64,000 nucleotides of DNA from Rhizobium sp. Root1203 (GTDB lineage Bacteria; Pseudomonadota; Alphaproteobacteria; Rhizobiales; Rhizobiaceae): NCBI RefSeq assembly GCF_001424945.1, contig NZ_LMCW01000012.1, positions 864,414-928,413 on the forward strand, in the 5' to 3' direction. Made by a program: the position numbers and the translations under genes. The first letter of the stretch is position 1, and each line of letters begins with the position of its first letter. This document shows positions 33,363 to 41,553 of this stretch, one piece after another. The notes below the pieces were generated by a model, which worked only from the letters and a program-made list of their open reading frames with translations, made no database searches and was not told the origin of the DNA.

Positions 33363-34694
33363 ATGTCAGGCCAGAACGGCAGTATTCTCGATTACGCAGG
33401 GATTCTCGCTGTCTTTCTTCTCGTCGCCGCCAATGGCTTTTTCGTCGCCGCCGAATTCGCCTTGGTCTCAGTCAGACGCAGCCGCGTCACCGAACTGGTT
33501 GCCGCAGGGCGCATGAACGCCACGGCGCTTCAGCGCGCGGTGGACAATCTCGATGCGAATCTTGCCGCCACGCAGCTCGGCATCACGATATCGTCGCTGG
33601 CGCTTGGCTGGGTCGGCGAGCCTGCCCTCGCCCACCTGATCGAGCCGCTGCTTGGCTGGCTTCCCGGCCAATGGGCGACGGCGGGCTCGCACACGATCGC
33701 AGTGGTGATTGCCTTCGTCATCATCACCTCGCTGCATATCGTGCTCGGGGAACTCGCCCCGAAGAGCCTTGCGCTTCAGCGCAGCGAGGGAACCTCGCTG
33801 GCCGTCGTCCGGCCCCTGGCCTTGTTCCTCATCCTCTTCAAGCCGGCGATTTCCGCTCTCAACGGCATGGGCAACATGGTGCTTCGCGCCTTCGGCCTGC
33901 ACGCCGGCACCGGCGAATCCTCCTTTCACTCCCCGCAGGAACTCAAGCTTCTTGTCGCGGAAAGCCAGGAGGCCGGCCTTCTCAACCAGGTGCAGCAGCA
34001 GCTGGTCGAACGCGTCTTCAATATCGGCGAAAGACCGATTTCGGACATCATGACGCCCAGGCTCGATGTCGAATGGATCGATGCCGACGACAGCGAGGCG
34101 GATATTCTGAAGACCATCCGCGAGTGCAGCCACGAACAGCTTCTCGTCGCCCACGGCTCGATCGACGAGCCCATCGGCATGGTGCTGAAAAAGGACCTGC
34201 TCGACCAGGTGCTCGACGGCGGTAAGGTCAAGCCGATGGAGGTGATCAGGCAACCGCTGGTGCTCCACGAGGGGACGTCAGTCGTCCGCGTGCTCGACAG
34301 CTTCAAGGCCTCGCCGGTCAGGCTCGCCATCGTGATCGACGAATATGGCAGCCTCGAAGGCATCGTCACCCAGACCGACCTCTTGGAAGCCATCGCCGGC
34401 GATCTGCCGGGATCCGGCGAGGATCCGGAAATCGTGATCAGGGAAGACGGCTCGCTGCTGATCGATGCGATGATGCCGGCATTCGACGCGTTCGAGAGAC
34501 TGGGCCTGCGCGACAGGCCCGATGCGGATTTCCATACGCTGGCAGGCTTCGCGCTGCACGTGCTCCAGCACATCCCGCAGGCAGGCGAGACGTTCGAGTT
34601 CGACGGCTGGAAGTTCGAAGTGCTCGATATGGATGGAATGCGGATCGACAAGATCCTGGCGACGCGCAATTCCTCCGATGCGATCGATATCTAG
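33363..34694 (+). CDS. CNNM/CBS-domain membrane protein (HlyC/CorC family)
   Basis: A 443-residue inner-membrane protein, probably a Mg2+/Co2+ transporter or regulator of divalent cation balance. The CNNM (DUF21) domain has a hydrophobic N-terminal helix, then FFVAAEFALVSVRRSRV and further helices up to about residue 180. The CBS pair (about 210-335) begins PISDIMTPRLDVEWID, and the CorC_HlyC domain (about 350-435) follows. All parts are present. It stands alone on the plus strand. Confidence 0.93.
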   Translation: MSGQNGSILDYAGILAVFLLVAANGFFVAAEFALVSVRRSRVTELVAAGRMNATALQRAVDNLDANLAATQLGITISSLALGWVGEPALAHLIEPLLGWLPGQWATAGSHTIAVVIAFVIITSLHIVLGELAPKSLALQRSEGTSLAVVRPLALFLILFKPAISALNGMGNMVLRAFGLHAGTGESSFHSPQELKLLVAESQEAGLLNQVQQQLVERVFNIGERPISDIMTPRLDVEWIDADDSEADILKTIRECSHEQLLVAHGSIDEPIGMVLKKDLLDQVLDGGKVKPMEVIRQPLVLHEGTSVVRVLDSFKASPVRLAIVIDEYGSLEGIVTQTDLLEAIAGDLPGSGEDPEIVIREDGSLLIDAMMPAFDAFERLGLRDRPDADFHTLAGFALHVLQHIPQAGETFEFDGWKFEVLDMDGMRIDKILATRNSSDAIDI

Positions 34695-35077
34695 CCTGGC
34701 CTGGATCGCCGGCAAGCAAGGGACGCCGATTCGCGCCGCGAGTTGGCCTGAAGCGCCCGCCTTGCCGGCGCCGATACGGTCGAAATGTCGCAGGGCCGGC
34801 CAGGCCATCGAAAAGCGTTTCAATCAGTCGGCTGATGCAAACAGACCTGGAAAGCTCTCTACAAAGCAACGCACGGGCCAAATCAGCGATATAAAACCCT
34901 AGTAATTTCAAGCAAATAAAAGACGTAAACCAAAGGTTAATCCGCTTGCGCCATTTCCGTCAATCGGTTGAAATTCATCACGACTTTCCGTTTTGACCAC
35001 ATCCGTCAATTGTCCTAGCTGCTTTGCGTCCGCCCATGAAAGGCGGATTTCACGATGAACCCGCAAAGGAGCTTCAA
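34695..35077. other. Intergenic region upstream of the EF-hand gene
   Basis: A 383-base region. The left half is GC-rich without a supported gene. The right half (about 34880-35010) is AT-rich and likely carries the promoter of the EF-hand gene. I see no tRNA or repeat. Confidence 0.5.
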
Positions 35078-35569
35078 GTGACCGGCATTTCCTCCCTGGG
35101 CAGCGCGTCCAGCCAGTACCAGACTTCGCTTTCCAGCCTCGACAAGAACGGCGACGGCATCATATCCGCCGACGAGCTGGCAGCAGCAAACACGACCTCG
35201 AAGAAGCCTTCGACATCGGCCAGCGGCGACGACGGCACCAAGATCGCCCAGAAGATCGCTGCGGACATTCTATCGATCATGCTGCAGATGCAGCAGTCGA
35301 GTGCGGGTGACGACAGCGATGGCAGCGATGACGGCGACGGCGGCTCGAAGGGCATCCTCACCTCGCTCGACGCGAACGGCGATGGCAAGCTCACCTCCGA
35401 CGAAGTCCTCTCCGCCAATCCGGCGAGCGTCGCCGGCAGTGCATCCAGCGCCGACGATCCTGTCCTGACGCAGGTGCTGAACGACATGCAGACCGCGATC
35501 CGCGCCTACCAGACCACCTACGGCGCATCGCTCGCGGCAGACACTGCAGACGACATCCAGACCGCCTGA
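35078..35569 (+). CDS. EF-hand calcium-binding protein
   Basis: A 163-residue protein with two canonical EF-hand loops: DKNGDGIISADE (residues 22-33) and DANGDGKLTSDE (98-109). All calcium-ligating positions are filled. Between them lie a Ser/Thr-rich spacer, a helix (IAQKIAADILSIMLQMQQ) and an acidic run of Asp, Gly and Ser. No signal peptide or membrane helix is visible. The start is a GTG with AGGAG five bases upstream; an in-frame ATG 18 codons earlier lacks a good site. Rhizobia make several such proteins (compare calsymin, which has repeated EF-hands and no cleaved signal), but any link is inference. Confidence 0.85.
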   Translation: MTGISSLGSASSQYQTSLSSLDKNGDGIISADELAAANTTSKKPSTSASGDDGTKIAQKIAADILSIMLQMQQSSAGDDSDGSDDGDGGSKGILTSLDANGDGKLTSDEVLSANPASVAGSASSADDPVLTQVLNDMQTAIRAYQTTYGASLAADTADDIQTA

Positions 35570-35593
35570 CCGGCGATTGGAGACCGGCGATTG
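35568..35593. repeat. Short tandem direct repeat at the EF-hand gene stop
   Basis: GACCGGCGATTG occurs twice with a period of 14 bases (35568-35579 and 35582-35593). The first copy overlaps the stop codon. It looks like a small local duplication. Confidence 0.7.
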
Positions 35594-35796
35594 ACAAGGC
35601 TCCGCCGGGGGAGCCGAAGCAACCGCCGCGGACCGTGTTTCGGGGTCGCGGTCAGCGTCGCCGGCGTGTGTGGTCACCCTCGCCCAGGCGGTTTGGCGAA
35701 GCCGCTTCTGCGTGACGGCCAAGCAGCGCGGTTGCACCGGCTGCCGAAAAGACGCAAAACCGAACCATCGACGAGAAGACGAAGGATCGGCAGTTC

Positions 35797-37437
35797 ATGG
35801 AAAGCATCAGCGTTTCGTTGATCCTGCTCTTTGCGGTCGTCGTCGGCGGAACACTCACAAGACTCTCCCCGATACCGGTGCCGCAGCCGATCGTCCAGAT
35901 CGCGCTCGGCGTTGCGATCACCGCCGTCGCGGATCTCGGCGTCACGCTCGATCCGGACCTGTTCTTCCTCCTGTTCCTGCCGCCGCTGCTTTTTCTCGAC
36001 GGCTGGCGAATTCCCAAGGAAGGGCTCTTCCGCGACAAGGGCGTCATCCTCGAACTCGCGCTCGGTCTGGTGGTCTTCACCGTTCTCGGCGTCGGCCTTC
36101 TGATCCACTGGCTGATACCGTCCATGCCGCTGGCGGTCGCCTTCGCACTTGCCGCCATCGTGTCGCCGACAGACCCGATCGCGGTCTCGGCGATTGCCGC
36201 CCGCGTTCCCATTCCAAACCGGCTCATGCATATCCTCGAAGGCGAATCGCTGCTCAACGATGCGTCCGGCCTGGTCTGCATGCGCTTTGCCGTCGCCGCG
36301 GTGCTCACCGGCACCTTCTCGCTCGTCGACGCAATCGGAGCGTTCGTGTGGGTCGCCGCCGGCGGCATCGTGATCGGCGTAGCGCTCACATGGCTCATCG
36401 TCAGGGTAAAGGGGTTCGTCACCCGGCGCCTGGGCGAAGAAACCGGCGCACAGATCCTCATCAGCCTCCTCATGCCCTTCGCCGCCTATCTCGCCGCCGA
36501 GCATCTCGGGTGCTCCGGCATCCTTTCGGCAGTCGCGGCCGGCATCACCATGAGTTACGGCGAGCAAAGCGGTCGGGCGCTGGCCGTCACCCGCGTGCGC
36601 CGCGCCGCGGTCTGGGATACGGTGCAGTTTGCGATGAACGGCATCATCTTTGTCCTGCTTGGCGAGCAGCTGCCGCAGATTGCCTCCGGTGCCGCGCGGA
36701 TCGTCCGGGAGACCGGCCATCACGACCCGATCTGGCTGATCGCCTACGTCGTCGCGATCAACCTGGCGCTCGGCATCCTCCGGTTTGCCTGGGTCTGGGT
36801 CTCGCTGCGTTTCACGCTCTATCGCGCCGCGAAAAGCGGCCGGACCATGAACAAGCCCGGCTGGCGCCTTGTCGCCGCCACCTCCGTTGCAGGCGCGCGT
36901 GGCGCCATCACCCTGGCGGGTGTCCTGACCCTGCCGCTGACCATGACGGACGGCTCGCCCTTCCCGGCACGCGACCTTGCAATTTTCCTCGCCGCCGGTG
37001 TCATCATCGTTTCACTGGTCGTGGCGAGCGTCGGCCTGCCCATCCTGCTCAAGGATCTGCAGATCCCGCCCGAACCATCGCACAAGCGCGAGGAAGACGA
37101 GGCACGCGTCAAGGGCGCGGAAGCCGCGATACGCGCGATCGAAGCGCTGCAGCACGACATGGGCGACGGCCGCCCGGATGCCGACATCTACGTGGAGGCA
37201 AGTGCCCGGCTGATGGACGTCTACCGCCGGCGCATCGACGGCCGCTCGAAGACCGGCGACGACGCAGAACTCGCCCGGCGCATCGACGACATCGAGCGCA
37301 AGCTCTGGCTTGCCGGCGTCAAGGCGGAGCGCGCGGAGTTCTTCCGTCTCGGTAAATCGCGCAAGCTGTCGGACGACGTCCTGCGCAAACTGGTGCGCGA
37401 AGCCGATCTCTCCGAAGCCAGGTTCGGAGCGCCGTGA
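35797..37437 (+). CDS. Na+/H+ antiporter, CPA1/NhaP type
   Basis: A 546-residue monovalent cation:proton antiporter with about 12 membrane helices. Hallmarks are FLPPLLFLDGW (60-70), SPTDPIAVSAI (123-133, with the ion-binding Asp) and EGESLLNDASGLV (148-160). The C-terminal 130 residues are cytoplasmic, highly charged and helical (KREEDEARVKGAEAAIRAIE, then RIDDIERKLW), a likely regulatory tail. It probably serves pH and Na+ or K+ balance. A good ribosome binding site could not be singled out, but the family N-terminus fits the ATG at 35797. The gene is monocistronic. Confidence 0.92.
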   Translation: MESISVSLILLFAVVVGGTLTRLSPIPVPQPIVQIALGVAITAVADLGVTLDPDLFFLLFLPPLLFLDGWRIPKEGLFRDKGVILELALGLVVFTVLGVGLLIHWLIPSMPLAVAFALAAIVSPTDPIAVSAIAARVPIPNRLMHILEGESLLNDASGLVCMRFAVAAVLTGTFSLVDAIGAFVWVAAGGIVIGVALTWLIVRVKGFVTRRLGEETGAQILISLLMPFAAYLAAEHLGCSGILSAVAAGITMSYGEQSGRALAVTRVRRAAVWDTVQFAMNGIIFVLLGEQLPQIASGAARIVRETGHHDPIWLIAYVVAINLALGILRFAWVWVSLRFTLYRAAKSGRTMNKPGWRLVAATSVAGARGAITLAGVLTLPLTMTDGSPFPARDLAIFLAAGVIIVSLVVASVGLPILLKDLQIPPEPSHKREEDEARVKGAEAAIRAIEALQHDMGDGRPDADIYVEASARLMDVYRRRIDGRSKTGDDAELARRIDDIERKLWLAGVKAERAEFFRLGKSRKLSDDVLRKLVREADLSEARFGAP

Positions 37438-37491
37438 CGACACCCAGCGCTGTGGCGGATGAGCAAAGTCAGCGGCTTAGGCCTGCTTCTT

Positions 37492-37620
37492 CCCTCATTC
37501 CTGTGCTCGTCACGGGAATCCAGCCACGGCGCATCGGCGCCGTGAATGACCCGTCCTTGGTCGTTGGAAGAAGAGTTTTCCGCACCCAAGGACTTGGGCG
37601 CACTGGATTCCTGCTGAGCA
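37492..37620. repeat. Mosaic palindromic intergenic element of the rhizobial dispersed-repeat type
   Basis: The element is built of nested palindromes: outer GAATCCAG (37516-37523) with CTGGATTC (37603-37610), inner CACGGCGC/GCGCCGTG (37525-37544), and CCCAAG/CTTGGG (37585-37598). In one frame it reads VLVTGIQPRR, the spurious peptide that marks a family of dispersed repeats in rhizobial genomes. Only one copy is in this window. It probably acts, if at all, as an RNA-end or transcription-end structure for the antiporter gene. Confidence 0.7.
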
Positions 37621-38077
37621 TCATCAATCGCTTAGCCGAAATATCGCGCCCGATTATCCCCGACCCCGTATCCATAATCTCCGCCTCCCATAAACCGCCG
37701 AACGGGGCGCTGGGAAGCGCCATATATTTTTACTCCAACGCGGCAATTTTCAGCGCCCCGTCCAAGTGAGCAGGCATGGCCAAACCACGGGCGATGAAGC
37801 CGCGTGACCGCGCTCGGATGCCCGCCCGTCCGACACCCTTGCCGGAAGACCGCACCCCTTGCACCGGCCGCCTGACCTTCGCAGTCGCGAGATTTTACCG
37901 CAAGGCACAATAAAAATCGTTTGAATACTATCGAAATTCCTGTCGGCGGCATATATCAGCCCTGTGGCTTGCTGCACGCTTCCTCCCAGAGCGCCCCGCC
38001 GAGCCGCCGCCGGCCCGTCCTCCCAGACGGCTTTCAACGGAAAATACCCGGCGCCAACGAGAAAAAGAGGTATAAAA
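37621..38077. other. Upstream region of gluP
   Basis: A 457-base gene-free region. AT-rich patches at 37720-37745 and 37890-37960 alternate with GC-rich sequence. The second is the likely promoter area for gluP. No open frame with coding character was found on either strand. Confidence 0.5.
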
Positions 38078-39364
38078 GTGGCTGGTATCATCACCAACAA
38101 CGCCGCGACGACACGCCCGGCTTCGTCCGCATCTTCCCCCGCCGCGAACTATGGTTTCGCCCTTGTGGCCCTGACGTCGCTGTTCTTCATGTGGGGCTTC
38201 ATCACCTGCCTGAACGATATTCTGGTGCCGCACCTGAAGAATGTCTTCCAGCTGAACTACACGCAGTCGATGCTGATCCAGTTCTGCTTTTTCGGCGCCT
38301 ATTTCATAGCCTCGCTTCCGGCCGGCGCGCTGGTCAAGCGCATTGGCTACAAGTGGGGCATCGTGCTCGGCCTCGTGATCGCCGCGATCGGTTGCGCGCT
38401 CTTCATTCCCGCTGCCGGCTACAGGGTCTACGCCCTCTTCCTCGCGGCGCTGTTCGTTCTCGCCAGCGGCATCACCCTCCTACAGGTTGCCGCTAACCCC
38501 TATGTGACCGTGCTTGGCCCGCCGGATACGGCTGCCAGCCGCCTGACCCTGACCCAGGCGTTCAACTCGCTCGGCACGACACTTGCCCCGATGTTCGGCG
38601 CCCTGCTGATCCTCTCCGCGGCGACAGCCGCCATCGTCGGCGCAACGCCCGAACAACTCGATGCCGTCAGGCTGGCAGAAGCGAACGCAGTCAAGTTTCC
38701 ATATATGCTGCTGGCAATCGCGTTCCTGTTGCTGGCGGCCCTGTTCGCCGCACTGAAGCTCCCGCAGGTCCAGGACGCCGGCGACATCGAACCCATAACC
38801 GGTGGCGGCTCTGCCTGGCAGTATCGCCATCTGGTGCTTGGTGCGATCGGCATCTTCCTCTACGTCGGCGCAGAGGTCAGCATCGGCAGCTTCCTCGTGA
38901 ACTTCATGAGCCAGCCTGACATCGCAGGCTTCACGGAGGCGGAGGCAGCCCACCACGTCGCCTATTTCTGGGGCGGCGCGATGATCGGCCGCTTCATCGG
39001 CGCGGTCGTCATGCGCTACGTCGACGACGGCAAGGCACTTGCCTTCAACGCCGTCGTCGTGATTGCGCTGCTGCTGCTCACAGTCTTCTCGGGCGGCCAT
39101 GCCGCCATGTGGTCTGTACTCGCGATCGGTCTCTTCAACTCGATCATGTTCCCGACAATCTTCAGCCTCGCCCTGTATGGCCTTGGAAAATACACGAGCC
39201 AGGGCTCGGGCATCCTGTGCCTGGCAATCGTCGGCGGCGCATTGCTCCCGCTCGTCCAGGGTGGACTGGCCGATACGGTCGGCATTCATCTCGGCTTCCT
39301 GATGCCGATCGTCTGCTATGTCTACATCGCCTTCTACGGGTTGAAGGGTCACCGGCCCCGCTGA
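38078..39364 (+). CDS. gluP: Glucose/galactose MFS permease, FucP/GluP type
   Basis: A 428-residue, 12-helix sugar:proton symporter of the FucP/GluP group of the major facilitator superfamily. The family-defining N-terminal segment, [17 protein letters not shown], is intact, followed by [16 protein letters not shown] and the loop KRIGYKWGI between helices 2 and 3; [11 protein letters not shown] is another conserved stretch. The start is a GTG with GAGG seven bases upstream; upstream ATG-led readings lack hydrophobic-protein character. Glucose or galactose is the most likely substrate. A strong terminator follows, and pncA comes next as a separate unit. Confidence 0.92.
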   Translation: MAGIITNNAATTRPASSASSPAANYGFALVALTSLFFMWGFITCLNDILVPHLKNVFQLNYTQSMLIQFCFFGAYFIASLPAGALVKRIGYKWGIVLGLVIAAIGCALFIPAAGYRVYALFLAALFVLASGITLLQVAANPYVTVLGPPDTAASRLTLTQAFNSLGTTLAPMFGALLILSAATAAIVGATPEQLDAVRLAEANAVKFPYMLLAIAFLLLAALFAALKLPQVQDAGDIEPITGGGSAWQYRHLVLGAIGIFLYVGAEVSIGSFLVNFMSQPDIAGFTEAEAAHHVAYFWGGAMIGRFIGAVVMRYVDDGKALAFNAVVVIALLLLTVFSGGHAAMWSVLAIGLFNSIMFPTIFSLALYGLGKYTSQGSGILCLAIVGGALLPLVQGGLADTVGIHLGFLMPIVCYVYIAFYGLKGHRPR

Positions 39365-39374
39365 TTTCGAAACG

Positions 39375-39406
39375 ATGCTTCGCCGCGTCCGCGGCGAAGC
39401 ATTTTT
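39375..39406 (+). terminator. Rho-independent terminator of gluP
   Basis: ATGCTTCGCCGC, loop GTCC, GCGGCGAAGCAT, then TTTTT: a perfect 12-bp stem with a five-base T run starting inside the last pair. It lies ten bases after the stop. Confidence 0.92.
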
Positions 39407-39470
39407 CACCTCTTGCGCCTTCGAATTCACCTTGGCATCTTGCGGCGCAACAATAGGTGGAGACGTGTCC

Positions 39471-40097
39471 ATGAAAGCGCTGCTGTTGGTCGATATTCAG
39501 AATGGCTTTTGCCCTGGCGGCAACCTCGCCGTTCCCGACGGCGACAAGGTGGTTCCCGTCGCGAACCGCCTGATCGAAAGCGGCAGGTACGATCTGGTCG
39601 TCGCCTCGCAGGACTGGCACCCGGCAGGCCATGGCAGCTTTGCCTCCTCGCATCCCGGGACGAAACCCTTTGAACTCGGCACCCTTGCCGGCAAGCCGCA
39701 GATGATGTGGCCGGACCATTGCATCCAGGGCACCCCGGATGCCGAACTGCACCCGGCACTCAAAGCGGACGACATCGACCTCATCCTCCAAAAGGGCGAG
39801 AACCGCGAGATCGACAGCTATTCCGCCTTCCGCGACAATGACCGCGACGCCGAAACCGGCCTTGCGGATTTCCTCGAGGGACAGAAGGTCACCGAGCTCC
39901 ACGTCTGCGGTCTGGCGACCGACTACTGCGTCAAGTTCTCGGCGTTGGATGCACTGGAAATGATGCCCGGGATCACGGTTCGGTTCATCGAGGATGCCAG
40001 CCGCGGCATCACGCCGGAGGGCGTTGCCGCAGCGATCGCAGAAATGCGGGACCACGGCATTGACATCGTCACCAGCCGACAGGCGCTTGCCGACTGA
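39471..40097 (+). CDS. pncA: Nicotinamidase/pyrazinamidase PncA
   Basis: Deamidates nicotinamide to nicotinic acid in the NAD salvage route. The 208-residue protein has the cysteine-hydrolase triad Asp8 (LLLVDIQNGF), Lys108 (ILQKGEN) and Cys153 (GLATDYCVKFSA), and the metal site Asp48, His50 (SQDWHP) and His83 (MWPDHC). ATG 39471 has GGAG about eight bases upstream. Its TGA directly abuts the TGA of the convergent DUF2164 gene (TGATCA), with no spacer for a terminator. Confidence 0.95.
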   Translation: MKALLLVDIQNGFCPGGNLAVPDGDKVVPVANRLIESGRYDLVVASQDWHPAGHGSFASSHPGTKPFELGTLAGKPQMMWPDHCIQGTPDAELHPALKADDIDLILQKGENREIDSYSAFRDNDRDAETGLADFLEGQKVTELHVCGLATDYCVKFSALDALEMMPGITVRFIEDASRGITPEGVAAAIAEMRDHGIDIVTSRQALAD

Positions 40098-40346
40098 TCA
40101 TCCGGTGGCGTCGCGCTGCAGCTGGTAGACGTCCTCCGCGAAGTCGTCGATGCGCCTTGACAGCGCGATCTGCGCATCCTCGAGCCCCTGCTTGTAGTAT
40201 GCAGCCCCGACTTCCTTCGCGAAGAAGTCCAGGACGAGCTCGGCTTTCAGGAAGCCGATCGACTGATCGAGTTCCTCGTCGAAAAAATGCTGGATGCGCG
40301 AAACAAGCGCCGCTTTTTCGTCCTTGGAAAATTCAATAGGCTTCAT
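40098..40346 (-). CDS. DUF2164 family protein
   Basis: An 82-residue soluble protein of unknown function. IEFSKDEKAALVSRIQHFFDEELD and DFFAKEVGAAYYKQGLEDA are the conserved blocks of DUF2164 (short motifs: FSKDEK, YYKQGLEDA). It is probably all-helical. The ATG at 40346 is preceded by GAGGGGGACG; a longer frame adds 21 unrelated residues. It is divergent from azlC with 132 bases between them. Confidence 0.88.
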   Translation of the reverse strand: MKPIEFSKDEKAALVSRIQHFFDEELDQSIGFLKAELVLDFFAKEVGAAYYKQGLEDAQIALSRRIDDFAEDVYQLQRDATG

Positions 40347-40478
40347 CGTCCCCCTCACAGGCAGCGTGGTTAGAATGGCACCGTTCAGCGAAATCGATCG
40401 GTCGATCAAGGAAAATCGTTTGCAGCCTACAGTCCGTCATCTTAGAGGGAACTCAAATTTCCAGAAGGATCGTCGCCG

Positions 40479-41195
40479 ATGAGTCGCGCGAATTTTATCG
40501 AAGGCTTGCGCGGCGGTTTTCCCGTGGCCCTGGCCTCGGCGCCGTTCGGTGCACTGTTTGGAGCGCTTGCCGCCGATAACGGCATGTCGCTTGCCGAACT
40601 GACCTTCATGAGCGGCACCGTCTATGCCGGTGCCAGCCAGATGGTGGGCATCGAGCTCTTCGGCCACAATGTCCAGGCATGGCTGATCGTCGCATCCATC
40701 CTCGCCGTGAATTTTCGCCACGTTCTCTATTCGGCCGCCATCGCGCCGTATATCAGGCACTTCTCCGCCATCCAGAAATTTTTCACCTTTTTTCTGCTCG
40801 TCGATCCGCAGTTTGCTGAAACCGTCAAGCGCGGCGAAAGCGGCAAGCCCGTCACGTTCGCGTGGTATCTCGGCTTCGGCATCATCATCTACGTGCCGTG
40901 GGTCATCATCAGCCTGATCGGTGGTTTGCTCGGCAGCTTCATCGGCGATCCGAAATCCATCGGCCTCGATATCCTGCTGCCCGCCTACTTCCTCGGCATC
41001 GTGCTGGACTTTCGCCACCGCAACAACTTCCTGCCGGTCGCCGCCGTCAGCGCTGTCGCTTCGATCGTCGCTTATCGCTATGTCGGCTCGCCCTGGCATG
41101 TGAGCCTGGGAGCTGCAGCCGGCATCGTCCTCGCCGCCCTGCTGCCGCCACCGCCGCCGGAACAGGAACTCGAAACCGATCTGCACGAGGTCTGA
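40479..41195 (+). CDS. azlC: AzlC family branched-chain amino acid exporter subunit
   Basis: A 238-residue integral membrane protein, the large subunit of the AzlCD (YgaZH-type) two-component exporter for valine, leucine, isoleucine and analogues. Characteristic blocks are GLRGGFPVALASAPFGALFG, AGASQMVGIELF and NFRHVLYSAAIAP (each a short family motif), with seven or so helices. The C-terminus ends in a Pro run and an acidic tail. azlD starts two bases after its stop codon, so the two subunits are made together. Confidence 0.93.
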   Translation: MSRANFIEGLRGGFPVALASAPFGALFGALAADNGMSLAELTFMSGTVYAGASQMVGIELFGHNVQAWLIVASILAVNFRHVLYSAAIAPYIRHFSAIQKFFTFFLLVDPQFAETVKRGESGKPVTFAWYLGFGIIIYVPWVIISLIGGLLGSFIGDPKSIGLDILLPAYFLGIVLDFRHRNNFLPVAAVSAVASIVAYRYVGSPWHVSLGAAAGIVLAALLPPPPPEQELETDLHEV

Positions 41196-41197
41196 CC

Positions 41198-41506
41198 ATG
41201 TCTTTCGATCTTCACATGGCCCTCGTCATTCTCGCCGCAGCGGTTGCGACCTACGCCACACGCATCGGCGGCTATATCCTCATCACCACGATGAAACGCA
41301 TTCCGCCTCGCATGGAAGCCGCACTCGCTGCCGTCCCCGCCGCCGTTCTCACGACACTGGTGGCTCCCGCTTTCTACAACGGCGGCTGGGATATGAAACT
41401 TGCCCTTGTCGCAGCCCTGCTGGTTGCCTTGCGCATTTCGCATCTGTGGATGCTGGTGGCCGCCTGGCTCGTCGTAATGGTGTGGCGTCACACCATCGGG
41501 ATGTGA
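41198..41506 (+). CDS. azlD: AzlD family branched-chain amino acid exporter subunit
   Basis: A 102-residue membrane protein with three to four helices, the small partner of AzlC. The conserved TYATRIGGYIL and the VPAAVLTTLVAP segment of the AzlD family are present. Coupling to azlC is tight (two-base gap). The pair converges on the aminopeptidase gene, with 47 bases between stops. Confidence 0.92.
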   Translation: MSFDLHMALVILAAAVATYATRIGGYILITTMKRIPPRMEAALAAVPAAVLTTLVAPAFYNGGWDMKLALVAALLVALRISHLWMLVAAWLVVMVWRHTIGM

Positions 41507-41553
41507 CGCCCAATCAGTCAGGACGGTCTCCGGATTTTCCGGTTCGATGCTTC

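Noticed and set aside
35670..37355. Alternative plus-strand frame over the antiporter gene
   Set aside because: Its product is Arg/Pro-rich and soluble-looking, while the other frame gives a membrane protein with all CPA1 motifs.
37434..37769. 111-codon plus-strand frame containing VLVTGIQPRR
   Set aside because: This is the known spurious translation of a dispersed palindromic repeat in rhizobia, not a gene.
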